A stretch of 64,000 bases of DNA from JAAFJM01 sp964529175 (GCA_964529175.1 CAZGVO010000007.1:1-64000); one strand, 5' to 3'. Shown: positions 17,097 through 26,784, numbered from the stretch's first letter. Notes: generated by a model from the sequence alone, not told the origin. Translations and numbers: made by a program.

Positions 17097-18233
17097 ATGT
17101 CAAAAGTAGCATTAATCACTGGAATTACCGGACAAGATGGGGCTTATTTAGCCGAATTTTTATTAAAAAAAGGATACTTTGTGCATGGTATCAAGCGCAG
17201 AAGCTCTTTGTTTAACACAGATAGGATTGATCATTTGTATCAAGACCCTCATGATAAAAATGTAAACCTCAAATTACATTATGGCGATTTAACAGATAGT
17301 AGTAATTTAATTCGTATTATTCAAGAAACACAGCCAGACGAAATATATAATTTGGCAGCTATGAGTCATGTGCATGTAAGTTTTGAAGAACCAGAATATA
17401 CGGCCAATGCCGATGGTATTGGAACTTTACGTATTTTAGAAGCATTGCGCATTTGTGGTTTAACTGAAAAAACAAAAGTTTATCAAGCCTCAACTTCTGA
17501 GTTGTACGGTCTAGTGCAAGCTGTTCCTCAAAGTGAAACTACGCCTTTTTACCCTCGCTCACCTTATGCAGTAGCTAAAATGTATGCTTATTGGATTACT
17601 GTAAATTATAGAGAAGCTTATAATATGTTTGCATGTAATGGCATTTTGTTTAACCACGAAAGTCCTTTACGTGGCGAAACTTTTGTTACTCGTAAAATAA
17701 CCCGTGCTGCTAGTAAAATAGTATTAGGCATGCAAGATAAATTATACTTAGGTAATTTAAATGCACAGAGAGATTGGGGACATGCCAAAGATTATGTAGA
17801 AGCAATGTACTTAATTTTACAGCAAGAAAAACCCGAAGATTATGTAATTGCCACTGGTGTAACTACTACCATTCGTAAATTTGTACAAATGGCATTTGCA
17901 GAAGTAGGTATTACCATTGCTTTTAAAGGCGAAAACGAAAATGAAATTGGATATGTTGAAAATATTAAATTCGAAATTCTAAATTCTAAAAATATAAATA
18001 CTAACTTAAAGATTGGTGATGAGGTAGTTGCTGTTGACCCTCGTTACTTCCGCCCTACCGAAGTTGAATTATTAATTGGTGATCCAACTAAAAGCAAAAC
18101 CAAATTAGGCTGGAAACCAAAATACGACTTACCCATGTTGGTGGAAGACATGATGCAATCAGATTTAAAACTAATGCAACGTGAATTATTTTTAAAACAA
18201 GCAGGCCATAAAGTATTAAGTCAGTTTGAATAA
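17097..18233 (+). CDS. gmd: GDP-mannose 4,6-dehydratase
   Basis: A 378-residue extended SDR converting GDP-mannose to GDP-4-keto-6-deoxymannose. It shows ITGITGQDGAYLAEFLLKKG, the GIKRRSS loop, STSELYG, SPYAVAKMYAYW with Tyr and Lys, and FNHESPLRGETFVTRKI, all diagnostic of Gmd. Between about residues 280 and 305 the variable loop reads NIKFEILNSKNINT and comes from AAATTCGAAATTCTAAATTC-type DNA, possibly another micro-repeat-derived loop, although the length fits the family. The conserved VDPRYFRPTEVE follows. The enzyme feeds the fucose synthase encoded upstream. Confidence 0.95.
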   Translation: MSKVALITGITGQDGAYLAEFLLKKGYFVHGIKRRSSLFNTDRIDHLYQDPHDKNVNLKLHYGDLTDSSNLIRIIQETQPDEIYNLAAMSHVHVSFEEPEYTANADGIGTLRILEALRICGLTEKTKVYQASTSELYGLVQAVPQSETTPFYPRSPYAVAKMYAYWITVNYREAYNMFACNGILFNHESPLRGETFVTRKITRAASKIVLGMQDKLYLGNLNAQRDWGHAKDYVEAMYLILQQEKPEDYVIATGVTTTIRKFVQMAFAEVGITIAFKGENENEIGYVENIKFEILNSKNINTNLKIGDEVVAVDPRYFRPTEVELLIGDPTKSKTKLGWKPKYDLPMLVEDMMQSDLKLMQRELFLKQAGHKVLSQFE

Positions 18234-18344
18234 GGAAATTAGTTCTCAATAAATATTTTAAAATACTAATCTAATCCTATTCAAAAAACAAAAATAGCCT
18301 ATTAGCTTAGTCACTAAAATGATTCAATAATAATAAATCAAAAT

Positions 18345-19358
18345 ATGTTCAAAAATAAAACATTATTAATCACAGGCGGAACAGGTTCTTTTGGAAATGC
18401 TGTTTTAGAATACTTTTTAAAAACTGAAGTTGGTGAAATTAGAATTTTCAGCAGAGATGAAAAGAAACAGGAAGACTTACGCATTAAATACAAAGATCCA
18501 AAGTTAAATTTTATTATTGGGGATGTAAGAGATTTTAATAGTATCAATAATGCAATGCATGGTGTTGACTATTTATTTCACGCTGCTGCGCTTAAACAGG
18601 TTCCATCTTGCGAATTTTTCCCTATGCAAGCAGTTCAAACTAACATTCTTGGTTCTGAAAATGTGCTAGAAGCAGCTGTAAGAAACGAAGTTAAAAAAGT
18701 TGTTGTTTTAAGCACTGATAAAGCAGTTTACCCCATAAATACAATGGGAATTTCAAAAGCAATGATGGAAAAACTAACTGTTTCAAAAGCCAGAGATCCA
18801 AGGATAAAAAAATACAATGGAATTATTTGTGCTACTCGCTACGGTAATGTTATGGCATCAAGAGGCTCTATTATTCCGTTGTTTATTCAACAAATAAAAG
18901 AAGGAAAACCGCTTACTATAACAGAACCCAATATGACAAGATTTATGATGTCATTAGAAGAGTCTGTTAAATTGGTTTTATTTGCTTTCGAAAACGCAAA
19001 TCCTGGTGATATTTTTGTTCAAAAATCGCCTTCTGCTACTATCCAAACATTAGCAGAAGCATTAAGTGAGTTGTTTAATTCAAATAACCCAATTCAAATA
19101 ATAGGCTCACGCCACGGTGAAAAAATGTATGAAACACTTTGCGGTAAAGAAGAAATGTCTAAAGTGGATGACTTAGGCGATTTTTATAGAATTCCAGCAG
19201 ATATGCGTGATCTAAATTATACAAAATATTTGCAAACAGATGGGCCAAGATTGATTGATGATGAATATAACTCTAATAATACCAATCTTTTAAATAAAGA
19301 ACAATTAAAAGAGTTACTGTTAACATTAGATTATGTTAAAAATGAACTTGCTATATAA
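18345..19358 (+). CDS. capE: UDP-GlcNAc 4,6-dehydratase/5-epimerase (CapE/WbjB/FnlA type)
   Basis: A soluble 337-residue extended SDR. The start LLITGGTGSFGNAVLEYFL, the IFSRDEKKQEDLR loop and FHAAALKQVPSCEFFP are close to CapE of Staphylococcus aureus and WbjB. In the active site Met replaces Tyr (MGISKAMME), as is usual in this subgroup. The product should be UDP-2-acetamido-2,6-dideoxy-L-arabino-hexulose. CapE normally passes this to CapF and CapG for L-FucNAc, but neither is present. Two DegT proteins and a GNAT protein follow after the flippase gene, so a 4-amino sugar as in the PseB-PseC-PseH sequence is the more likely outcome. PglF-type enzymes (long, membrane-anchored) are a different subgroup. 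Confidence 0.88.
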   Translation: MFKNKTLLITGGTGSFGNAVLEYFLKTEVGEIRIFSRDEKKQEDLRIKYKDPKLNFIIGDVRDFNSINNAMHGVDYLFHAAALKQVPSCEFFPMQAVQTNILGSENVLEAAVRNEVKKVVVLSTDKAVYPINTMGISKAMMEKLTVSKARDPRIKKYNGIICATRYGNVMASRGSIIPLFIQQIKEGKPLTITEPNMTRFMMSLEESVKLVLFAFENANPGDIFVQKSPSATIQTLAEALSELFNSNNPIQIIGSRHGEKMYETLCGKEEMSKVDDLGDFYRIPADMRDLNYTKYLQTDGPRLIDDEYNSNNTNLLNKEQLKELLLTLDYVKNELAI

Positions 19359-19360
19359 TT

Positions 19361-20893
19361 TTGAGCGAAAACAAAAAAATTGCGACAAATAGCATCATAA
19401 TGTATTTAAGGTTAATTATTACCTCAATAATTGGCCTTTATAGCATAAGAATTTTATTACGTGAACTAGGAACCAACGATTATGGTTTATATGCTATTAT
19501 TGGCGGAGTAGTTGCAATTCTTAACGTAATGAGCACAAGTTTAATTTCAACATCTAATAGATTTTTAGCAGTTGAAATTGGAAAAAAAGATAATTTAGAA
19601 ACGAACAAGGTATTTAATTCCCTATTGTTTTTACATATTATTTTTTCTATTGTCTTTTTAATTTTACTTGAAATAATTGGTAAATGGTATGTCCAAAACC
19701 AATTAAATATTGAAACAAATAAAATTCCTGACGCATTATTTATACTAAGATGTTCTGCTGTTTCAATATTCTTTTCTACTGTAATAATGCCATATGAAGG
19801 CCTTATTACAGTTAAAGAAAAATTTAATGTTAAAGCTATTGTTGAAATTCTAAATTCTGTACTTAATTTAATTGCAGTTTTGTTACTGATTTTCTATTGC
19901 GGCAATAAAATTCAATTCTATGCAATTAGTGTATTATTTATAAGGTTTATAATCTCTACAATTTATTATTTTTACTGCAGATTTAATTTTAAAGAACTTA
20001 CACTGTTACGAATTAAATTGAATGAATTAAATTTAAAACCAATTACTGGTTTTTTTGGTTGGCAATTGGTATATGTTTTTAGTAACGCCATTTCAAGACA
20101 GGGTAGTGCGATTATATTGAACTCTTTTTTTGGCACTTCTTTAAACGCAGCATTTGGAATTGCTAATAGAATAAATGAATTTCTATTTTCGTTTGTTAAA
20201 AATTTAAATCAAGTTGCAGTTCCGCAAATAGTTAAAAATCACAGTGGTGGTAATGAAAACAAATCTCTGGTTTTAGTATATAAACTTTCTAAATATACTT
20301 ATTTCATTATTTTATTAATCGCATTTCCTATAATAATTTCCATAGATTCAATTTTAGCTATTTGGCTAGGTCAATATCCTCCTTATACCATTTGGTTTAT
20401 TGTTTTGTTGATTATTACAGGATTAATTAGTAGTTTAGAAAGCGGCTTTGATGCATTTATTGATGCTACTGGAAAAATTGGAAAAACTAAAATTTATTAT
20501 TCCATTATTTTCATAGCAGTACTTCCTATAATTTATTTACTATTTTACTTAGGTTTTGAACCTTATTGGGTTACAATTATTTTTATTCTAGGCGAAATTG
20601 TCTTCATGAACTTACAAATAAACATATTGGTTAGTTTGAGTAATTTTAAACGTAATACTTATTTTAAAGAAACCTTATTACCTACTTTTTTAGTTACAAT
20701 TTCGGTTTTACCTCAGTTTTTTTTAAGACATATTTTTAGTGATAGTTTGCTATCATTAATACTTAAATCAATTATTTCAGTTTTAGCAACTCTTTTAGTA
20801 ATACTTTATTTGGGTTTAGATAAAACAGAAAAAGAAACAATTTTATCAAAATTGTCATTTAAAAATATTTTTAATAAATTAAATAAAAAATGA
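19361..20893 (+). CDS. wzx: Wzx-type polysaccharide flippase
   Basis: A 510-residue protein of the MOP exporter superfamily with about 12-14 hydrophobic segments. The beginning, ENKKIATNSIIMYLRL, is the usual N-terminus of Bacteroidota O-antigen flippases. It would move undecaprenyl-pyrophosphate-linked repeat units across the inner membrane. The start is TTG at 19361, two bases after the stop of the dehydratase gene. An internal ATG at 19400 would remove the family-typical first residues. The gene overlaps the first DegT gene by four bases (ATGA), which implies translational coupling. Confidence 0.88.
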   Translation: MSENKKIATNSIIMYLRLIITSIIGLYSIRILLRELGTNDYGLYAIIGGVVAILNVMSTSLISTSNRFLAVEIGKKDNLETNKVFNSLLFLHIIFSIVFLILLEIIGKWYVQNQLNIETNKIPDALFILRCSAVSIFFSTVIMPYEGLITVKEKFNVKAIVEILNSVLNLIAVLLLIFYCGNKIQFYAISVLFIRFIISTIYYFYCRFNFKELTLLRIKLNELNLKPITGFFGWQLVYVFSNAISRQGSAIILNSFFGTSLNAAFGIANRINEFLFSFVKNLNQVAVPQIVKNHSGGNENKSLVLVYKLSKYTYFIILLIAFPIIISIDSILAIWLGQYPPYTIWFIVLLIITGLISSLESGFDAFIDATGKIGKTKIYYSIIFIAVLPIIYLLFYLGFEPYWVTIIFILGEIVFMNLQINILVSLSNFKRNTYFKETLLPTFLVTISVLPQFFLRHIFSDSLLSLILKSIISVLATLLVILYLGLDKTEKETILSKLSFKNIFNKLNKK

Positions 20894-21978
20894 TTCCATT
20901 AATTAAACCATTTATTCCTAAGCAAGAAGACTTAATGCCTCGCTTAAGTGAAATACTTTACAGTGGCTATATTGCTGAGGGTGAAGCTACTTATAAATTT
21001 GAAGAAGAATTAGGCAAACTAATTGGCAATCCATATTGCATATCATTAAATTCAGGTACTGCTGCATTGCATATTGCATTATTACTAATTGGTATTGAAA
21101 AAGGCGATGAAGTAATCAGTACCGCTTTAACAGCAGAGCCTACAAATACCACTATTGCCTTAACAGGGGCCAAAGTGGTATTTGCCGATGTTGATGTAAA
21201 TACAGGGTTATTATCACCCGAATCGATTGAAGCCAATATTACAGAAAAAACCAAAGCCATTATAGTAGTGCACTATGCAGGTATGGTATGCGATATGGAT
21301 AAAATCAATCAAATAGCGCAAAAACACAATATCCCTGTAATAGAAGATGCTGCCCATGCATTTCTTGCTAAATATAACGGTAAATATGTGGGGAATAATT
21401 CTAAATATACATGTTTTTCATTTCAAGCCATTAAACATTTAACCACCATTGATGGAGGATTGTTGTGCTTAAATAATGAAGCTGATTACTTAAGAGCAAA
21501 AAAATTAAGGTGGTTTGGACTGGATAAAAAAGTAGCACGATTAGATAGTAATATTACGGAGGCTGGTTACAAATACCACATGAATAATGTTAATGCTACC
21601 GTAGGTTTAGTACAACTTGAAAATTTGAATCTAAATGTTTTCAAATATATTGAAAATGGCATTTATTTTGACAAACATTTTAGTGGTGTTAGCGGAATTA
21701 CCATGATACCATATTCCGCTAATACAGAGCCTAGCTATTGGCTGTATACTTTTAAAGTTGAAAAAAGAGAGGCTTTTATTAAAATGATGGAAGCAAATAG
21801 TATTGCAGCTTCTCCCTTGCATTTACGTAACGACCGTCATGCAGTTTTTAATGCTCAAAATAAACAACTGCCCAATTTAGATAAATTTTATACTGAATTT
21901 GTGCATACACCTTGTGGTTGGTGGCTAACCGAAAATGATAAAGAAAAAATTGTTAACGCAGTAAAAAAAGGTTGGTAA
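20890..21978 (+). CDS. DegT/DnrJ/EryC1/StrS-family sugar aminotransferase
   Basis: A 362-residue PLP-dependent enzyme of the nucleotide-sugar aminotransferase family. NSGTAALHIALLL binds the cofactor phosphate, VIEDAAHAF supplies the PLP-contacting Asp (residue 153), and FSFQAIKHLTTIDGG contains the Schiff-base lysine, Lys182. It probably transfers an amino group to the 4-keto sugar made by the CapE-like enzyme, a PseC-like role. The substrate assignment is inference. It overlaps the flippase gene by four bases and is followed at once by a paralogue that lacks the lysine, so the two may act as one enzyme. Confidence 0.85.
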   Translation: MIPLIKPFIPKQEDLMPRLSEILYSGYIAEGEATYKFEEELGKLIGNPYCISLNSGTAALHIALLLIGIEKGDEVISTALTAEPTNTTIALTGAKVVFADVDVNTGLLSPESIEANITEKTKAIIVVHYAGMVCDMDKINQIAQKHNIPVIEDAAHAFLAKYNGKYVGNNSKYTCFSFQAIKHLTTIDGGLLCLNNEADYLRAKKLRWFGLDKKVARLDSNITEAGYKYHMNNVNATVGLVQLENLNLNVFKYIENGIYFDKHFSGVSGITMIPYSANTEPSYWLYTFKVEKREAFIKMMEANSIAASPLHLRNDRHAVFNAQNKQLPNLDKFYTEFVHTPCGWWLTENDKEKIVNAVKKGW

Positions 21979-21980
21979 AT

Positions 21981-23042
21981 ATGATTCCATTATATAAACC
22001 ATTCATGCCAGAATTACCACTAATAAACGAAATTCTTCAAAGTGGAAAGTTAACTTATGGAAAGTATGGTAAAGAGTTTGAATCAATGCTTGCGCAGTTT
22101 TTGGGTAATTCAAACCTAATAATTACAAACACATTCAGCAATGCCATCATGGTTGCAATATCATGTTTAGAATTAAAACCCGGTAGCAAAGTAATAGCCT
22201 CTCCAATGGCTTGTTTGGCATCTACCCAACCTCTTCTTGCTTTAGGACTTCAAGTTATATGGGCCGATGTTGACCCTAAACGAGGAACTTTAGATCCAGA
22301 AAGTGTTAGGAAAACTATTCAACAAAATCCAGATATTCAGCTAATTATCCATAATCATTTTTGTGGTTATCCTGGATATATTAATGAAATAAACCAAATT
22401 GGTAAAGAATTTGGCATACCCGTAATGGATGATGGCATAGAAGCATTTGGTTCTGAGTATAATGGTAAATTACTAGGAAATGTAGGAACAGATATTACTG
22501 TGTTTTCGTTTGGTGCTGTTAGAATACCAAACACCATAGATGGCGGTACAGTAATCTTTAAAGATAAAACACTTTACGAAAAAAGTTTATTGGTTAGAGA
22601 TTCAGGAATTGATAGAACTATATTTAGAGACGAGTTTGGAGAAATTAGCAATGCATGCAATATTAGTCTAATAGGACATGCAGCTGCAATGTCAGAAATA
22701 AACTCATATATTGGTTCACAACAAATGTTGCAGGTATCTAAATTAATCTCGGAACAAAGAAAAAATGCAAAAAATTGGGACAAAGAACTACAATTAAATT
22801 TTGGTATTCAGCCTATTGAAACACCTAATGCAAATCCCAATTATTGGGTTTATGGTGTACTGGCAGAACACAAAAAAGAAAGCATGTTAAAGTATAGGAA
22901 TAACGGATATTATGCATCTGGAGTTCATATTAACAATAATATTTATTCTGTATTTGGAAATAATTTAGAACTTACTGGGGTAAATGAGTTTAGAAATCAC
23001 TTTTTAGCCTTACCATCAGGCTGGTGGATGACAAAAAATTAA
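21981..23042 (+). CDS. DegT-family protein with Arg in place of the PLP lysine
   Basis: A 353-residue paralogue of the preceding protein with the same start (MIPLYKPFMP) and the same fold markers, including the PLP Asp in VMDDGIEAFGSEY (Asp151). The segment aligned with the active-site lysine reads FSFGAVRIPNTIDGG, so Arg181 stands where Lys182 is in the neighbour. Without a Schiff-base lysine it cannot be an ordinary transaminase. ColD, a dehydratase of this family, has His at this position. It may be an inactive partner of a heterodimer, a lysine-independent PLP or PMP enzyme, or a regulatory subunit. I use the ATG at 21981; a TTG nine bases earlier would overlap the upstream stop. Confidence 0.8.
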   Translation: MIPLYKPFMPELPLINEILQSGKLTYGKYGKEFESMLAQFLGNSNLIITNTFSNAIMVAISCLELKPGSKVIASPMACLASTQPLLALGLQVIWADVDPKRGTLDPESVRKTIQQNPDIQLIIHNHFCGYPGYINEINQIGKEFGIPVMDDGIEAFGSEYNGKLLGNVGTDITVFSFGAVRIPNTIDGGTVIFKDKTLYEKSLLVRDSGIDRTIFRDEFGEISNACNISLIGHAAAMSEINSYIGSQQMLQVSKLISEQRKNAKNWDKELQLNFGIQPIETPNANPNYWVYGVLAEHKKESMLKYRNNGYYASGVHINNNIYSVFGNNLELTGVNEFRNHFLALPSGWWMTKN

Positions 23043-23561
23043 ATGAACACGTTAACATATTCACTTGTAAATCATAGCAATATTTCTGCTGAACAAATAA
23101 AGAAAATAATAGACCTAAAGAAACAACATTGGAATTATAGTGAGGATGAGCATCTTAAATGGATAAGTCAAAATATAAATAATAACGATTATCACTTAAT
23201 GGTATATAATAATGTCAACAATGAAATTTTGGCATATTTAAACTTGGTAGAGGTTTTTATTACTTTTGATGAATCTTCACCTATATCTTATTTAGGGATA
23301 GGAAATGTCTGTGTTAATAAGTTTTTAAATAGAAATGGTTTGGGTTTATTATTAATGCAAATTACTAATTTCCTATTGAAGCAACTCAATAAAGAAGGAT
23401 GTTTAATTTGTAAACCACATTTACATAATTTTTATTCTAAATCTAATTGGATAAAATTTGAAAGCGATTTGTATTTAAATGGATTAAAAGTATCAAATGC
23501 TGGTATTTATTTCTCTAAAAAAATATCATCCAAAACATTAACTTTAAGTAAAAATTTTTAA
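23043..23561 (+). CDS. GNAT-family acetyltransferase, possibly PseH-like
   Basis: A 172-residue protein. The middle shows the GNAT motif A layout: a beta strand YLGIGNVCVN, then RNGLGLLLMQITNFLLKQ with the R/NxxGxG acetyl-CoA pyrophosphate loop and helix. The C-terminal half (HLHNFYSKSNWIKFES) resembles the closing strand-helix of the fold. After a 4,6-dehydratase and a sugar aminotransferase, a GNAT enzyme could acetylate the new 4-amino group, as PseH does. Similarity is weak, so substrate and even activity remain inference. The start immediately follows the preceding stop, and the end overlaps the next ATG by one base (TAATG). Confidence 0.65.
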   Translation: MNTLTYSLVNHSNISAEQIKKIIDLKKQHWNYSEDEHLKWISQNINNNDYHLMVYNNVNNEILAYLNLVEVFITFDESSPISYLGIGNVCVNKFLNRNGLGLLLMQITNFLLKQLNKEGCLICKPHLHNFYSKSNWIKFESDLYLNGLKVSNAGIYFSKKISSKTLTLSKNF

Positions 23562-24532
23562 TGAAAATATCAGTCATAATACCTGTATATAATGCAGAGC
23601 TTTTTTTAAAAAAATGCTTAAATAGTGTTATTAATCAAACTTTTACAAATACTGAAATAATTATAGTAAATGATGGCTCCACTGATGGTTCAAAATCAAT
23701 AATTGATCAATACACTAAAACAAATTCAAATTTATTAGTCATCCATAAAGAAAATGGTGGTATTGGGTCTGCGTATAAAGCTGCATTTAAAGTGATGACA
23801 GGAGATTATTTACTTTTTGTTGATAGTGACGATTTTTTAGAATTAAAAGCACTAGAGGAATTATCATTAATAGCAAAAAATAATAATGCTGACTTGGTTT
23901 CTTTTGGCATAAGGGCTTTGAATGAAGTAGGAAATTTAGTTGGACTTAATTCATTTGATAATATAGACTTCATTGCAACATCTAATAAAGATGTTTTAAA
24001 AACTCACTTTGAAATATTAAAACACCCTACTTTAGTAAGATTATATAAAAAAGAACTTTTTGATAATATTGTTATTTTTGAGCAAAACATTGGAATAGAT
24101 GAAATGCTAACCCCTCAGTTATTGTTAAAATGTAATAAAGTAGTTTATACCTCAAATATTTATTATAACGTGTTAGTTAGAACGGATAGTGTTTGTAGGG
24201 CTGTTTATAATGATAAAAAAGTATTACAAACCATTAAAGTATATCAGTATTTAATTGATTTTTTTGAAAAAAAATTACCAAAATACAAAGAGACAATAAA
24301 GTTAAAATACATACAGGTACTTAATGGAATTTTATTGGGATACCATAAAAAAGAATACGAATTAGATTCCAAAATTGTTGACTCTATAAAAAAAGATTTA
24401 CAAAAAAATACACTATCAAAAATTCTTGCTGGAACAACGGCAGGCTTAACAATAAAAGAAATTGGTTTAATTTTTATCAATACCTCTCCTCTTTCTAATT
24501 TAGTATTTAAAAACAAAAAAACTCTTAATTAA
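23561..24532 (+). CDS. Glycosyltransferase family 2
   Basis: A 323-residue GT-A enzyme. The N-terminus ISVIIPVYNAELFLKKCLNS and IIIVNDGSTDGS are classic GT2, and YLLFVDSDDFLE carries the DxD-type metal/nucleotide motif at about residue 89. It should add one sugar of the repeat unit from a nucleotide-sugar donor on the cytoplasmic face. Sequence does not show which donor. The gene is coupled on both sides by TAATG overlaps, so it belongs to the same transcript as the aminotransferases and the following GT4. Confidence 0.9.
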   Translation: MKISVIIPVYNAELFLKKCLNSVINQTFTNTEIIIVNDGSTDGSKSIIDQYTKTNSNLLVIHKENGGIGSAYKAAFKVMTGDYLLFVDSDDFLELKALEELSLIAKNNNADLVSFGIRALNEVGNLVGLNSFDNIDFIATSNKDVLKTHFEILKHPTLVRLYKKELFDNIVIFEQNIGIDEMLTPQLLLKCNKVVYTSNIYYNVLVRTDSVCRAVYNDKKVLQTIKVYQYLIDFFEKKLPKYKETIKLKYIQVLNGILLGYHKKEYELDSKIVDSIKKDLQKNTLSKILAGTTAGLTIKEIGLIFINTSPLSNLVFKNKKTLN

Positions 24533-25773
24533 TGAAAATACTTTGGGTTTCTTTACGCATTTTTTCAACCGAAAAGGAAAAGCAAACTGCAGTTTGGCTA
24601 AAAGCTTTAGCTGAATCGTTAGCCAACAAAGAGGATATTGAGATTATTAATATTTCAAAATCAACTTCCAACACTATTGAAAGTTTTCATTATGGTAAGA
24701 TTAAACAATTTGCAATACCAACAAAAAAACTCAATAAATATGGAGATATTGATGCTGAAGCATCAAATGATTTTATTAAAATAGTAAATGAAATAAAACC
24801 CGATATCATTCAAATTTGGGGGACAGAAAATCCATTTGGTTTTTTACCTTTAACTCAAAATTTACCTGGAATTAAATTACTAACTTTACAAGGTGTACTC
24901 TCCAGCATGGGACCATGTAATTTAAGAGGATTTACATTGTCTGAAATTTTTTCAACTTTAGGTGTAAGGGAGATTGTATTCGGAAATTCAATTCTACATC
25001 TTACCAAGTCGTTTTTCGATGATGTTATAAGAGAAAATAGAATGATAGAAAATGCCCAATTTGTATTAAATCAATCAGAATGGACAGACTCTCAAATTTT
25101 AGCGGTAAATAACAAAGTAAAGCTTTATAGAACAGAACGTGTATTACGGTTCGAATTTTTAGGTACTAAAAAATGGTTTGATTTTGACCATGAAATTAAA
25201 AAGCCCATCATTTATACCTCTGCTTTAGGCTACTCTTGGAAAGGTTTACATAGTTTGTTAAAAGCAGCTATATACTTAAAAAAATATCAACCTAATTTTG
25301 AATTACGCATAGCAGGTAGATATGGCAGAACAGATTGGCTTGGTGAAGGTTACTTAAGGTTTATGTTAAAATTCATCAAAAAACACAATTTACAGGAAAA
25401 TATTGTTTGGCTCGGAGCCATTGATGGAAATCAAATTGTTAATGAGTTACAAAATGCTCATGTATATGTAAATCCATCTTTTGTAGAATCCTATTCCAAC
25501 GCTTTAGCGGAGGCAATGATGATTGGTACTCCTTCGGTTGTTTCTTTTGCAGGTGCTATGCCAGAATTAGCCGATAATAATAAAGAGGCACTTTTTTATA
25601 CACCAGGTGACCATAAAAGATGTGCGTTTTTAATCAACAAACTAATAATAGATTTAGAGTTATCAACTAAACTATCGCGAAATGCAGTATTAAGGGCAGA
25701 AAAAAGAAGTAATCCAGATGCTATTGCCGAAAATCAATATCAAATATATAAAGACCTTCTTATAAATAATTAG
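24532..25773 (+). CDS. Glycosyltransferase family 4
   Basis: A 413-residue GT-B enzyme. The N-terminal half contains the acceptor-side Rossmann domain (MKILWVSLRIFSTEKEKQT; PDIIQIWGTENPFGF). The C-terminal half has SYSWKGLHSLLKAA, FELRIAGRYGR and the donor-binding FVESYSNALAEAMMIGTP with the two glutamates of the E-x7-E motif. It is a retaining glycosyltransferase using a nucleotide sugar, and the linkage formed is unknown. It overlaps the GT2 stop codon by one base and is followed by a 60-base gap before the TupA-like gene. Confidence 0.9.
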   Translation: MKILWVSLRIFSTEKEKQTAVWLKALAESLANKEDIEIINISKSTSNTIESFHYGKIKQFAIPTKKLNKYGDIDAEASNDFIKIVNEIKPDIIQIWGTENPFGFLPLTQNLPGIKLLTLQGVLSSMGPCNLRGFTLSEIFSTLGVREIVFGNSILHLTKSFFDDVIRENRMIENAQFVLNQSEWTDSQILAVNNKVKLYRTERVLRFEFLGTKKWFDFDHEIKKPIIYTSALGYSWKGLHSLLKAAIYLKKYQPNFELRIAGRYGRTDWLGEGYLRFMLKFIKKHNLQENIVWLGAIDGNQIVNELQNAHVYVNPSFVESYSNALAEAMMIGTPSVVSFAGAMPELADNNKEALFYTPGDHKRCAFLINKLIIDLELSTKLSRNAVLRAEKRSNPDAIAENQYQIYKDLLINN

Positions 25774-25833
25774 TTATTAAATGGATAAAATAATTGCATA
25801 AATTATTAACCAACTACAGTATTTTAATAATAC

Positions 25834-26784
25834 ATGAATAGAATTTCACGAATATTATCTAATCCAAGAAAATTCCTTAGTTTTTCATATATTGTAAACA
25901 AAGTTATTGGAGGAAGATTATTTTTAATATGGAGAAAACTCTCCCCTATTATTCCTTCAGATTATTTATTTCTGAAAGTTTATTACCGATTAGCAATTGG
26001 AAGAAATTTAGATTTAAAAAATCCGAAAACTTTTACAGAAAAAATTCAATGGCTAAAATTACATAATACAGATTTATTATATGCTAAAATGGTAGATAAG
26101 TACCAAGTTAGGGAAATTATTGCTTCAAAAATCGGAAAAGAATACTTGGTACCCCTATTGGGTGTTTATAATTCATTTGATGAAATTGAATTAAACAAAC
26201 TACCTAATCAATTTGCTTTAAAAACCACACACGATTCTGGAACTGTTTGCGTATGTAATGATAAATCTAAATTTAATTTAGAAAATTATAGAACTAAATT
26301 TATCTCTGCTTTATCTAGTAATTATTTTTATTACTCAAGAGAATATCCTTATAAAAATGCCATTCCAAGAATTGTGGCAGAAGAATTTTTATTAACTGAT
26401 ACGGCTGAATTAGGTTTGGTTGATTATAAATTTTTTTGTTTTAATGGGGAACCCAAATTTGTAATGGTGGTAAGCAATAGTGGATTAGAAACCCGTAATG
26501 ATTTTTTCGATTTGGAGTTTAAACCAATGGAAGTTAAATCTGGCTTTTCACCAAAATCGGAATTTGAAATTCTAAAACCTCAGAATTTCGAAAAAATGGT
26601 TCAAATAGCCAAATTACTTGCTCAATCCCTTATTTTTATCAGAATTGATTTATACAATATCAATGGTAAAATATATTTTGGAGAGTTTACGTTCCACCAT
26701 AATGGTGGACTTACCGAATTCAATTCTTATGAAGAAGATTTAGAATGGGGAAACCTAATAAAATTAAATTATGTTAAAAGCTAA
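25834..26784 (+). CDS. TupA-like ATP-grasp protein
   Basis: A 316-residue protein of the ATPgrasp_TupA family, often labelled simply glycosyltransferase. Diagnostic segments are NPKTFTEKIQWLKLHN (about residue 62), MVDKYQVREI, FALKTTHDSGTVCVC, the acidic strand LVDYKFFCFNGEPKFV and GEFTFHHNGGLTEF near the end. TupA takes part in making the polyglutamate/polyglucuronate teichuronopeptide of alkaliphilic Bacillus, so these proteins are candidates for joining amino acids to uronic-acid glycans. Here uronate genes and a full ornithine pathway lie in the same locus, which fits that idea. The actual reaction is not known. It overlaps the polymerase gene by 14 bases. Confidence 0.8.
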   Translation: MNRISRILSNPRKFLSFSYIVNKVIGGRLFLIWRKLSPIIPSDYLFLKVYYRLAIGRNLDLKNPKTFTEKIQWLKLHNTDLLYAKMVDKYQVREIIASKIGKEYLVPLLGVYNSFDEIELNKLPNQFALKTTHDSGTVCVCNDKSKFNLENYRTKFISALSSNYFYYSREYPYKNAIPRIVAEEFLLTDTAELGLVDYKFFCFNGEPKFVMVVSNSGLETRNDFFDLEFKPMEVKSGFSPKSEFEILKPQNFEKMVQIAKLLAQSLIFIRIDLYNINGKIYFGEFTFHHNGGLTEFNSYEEDLEWGNLIKLNYVKS

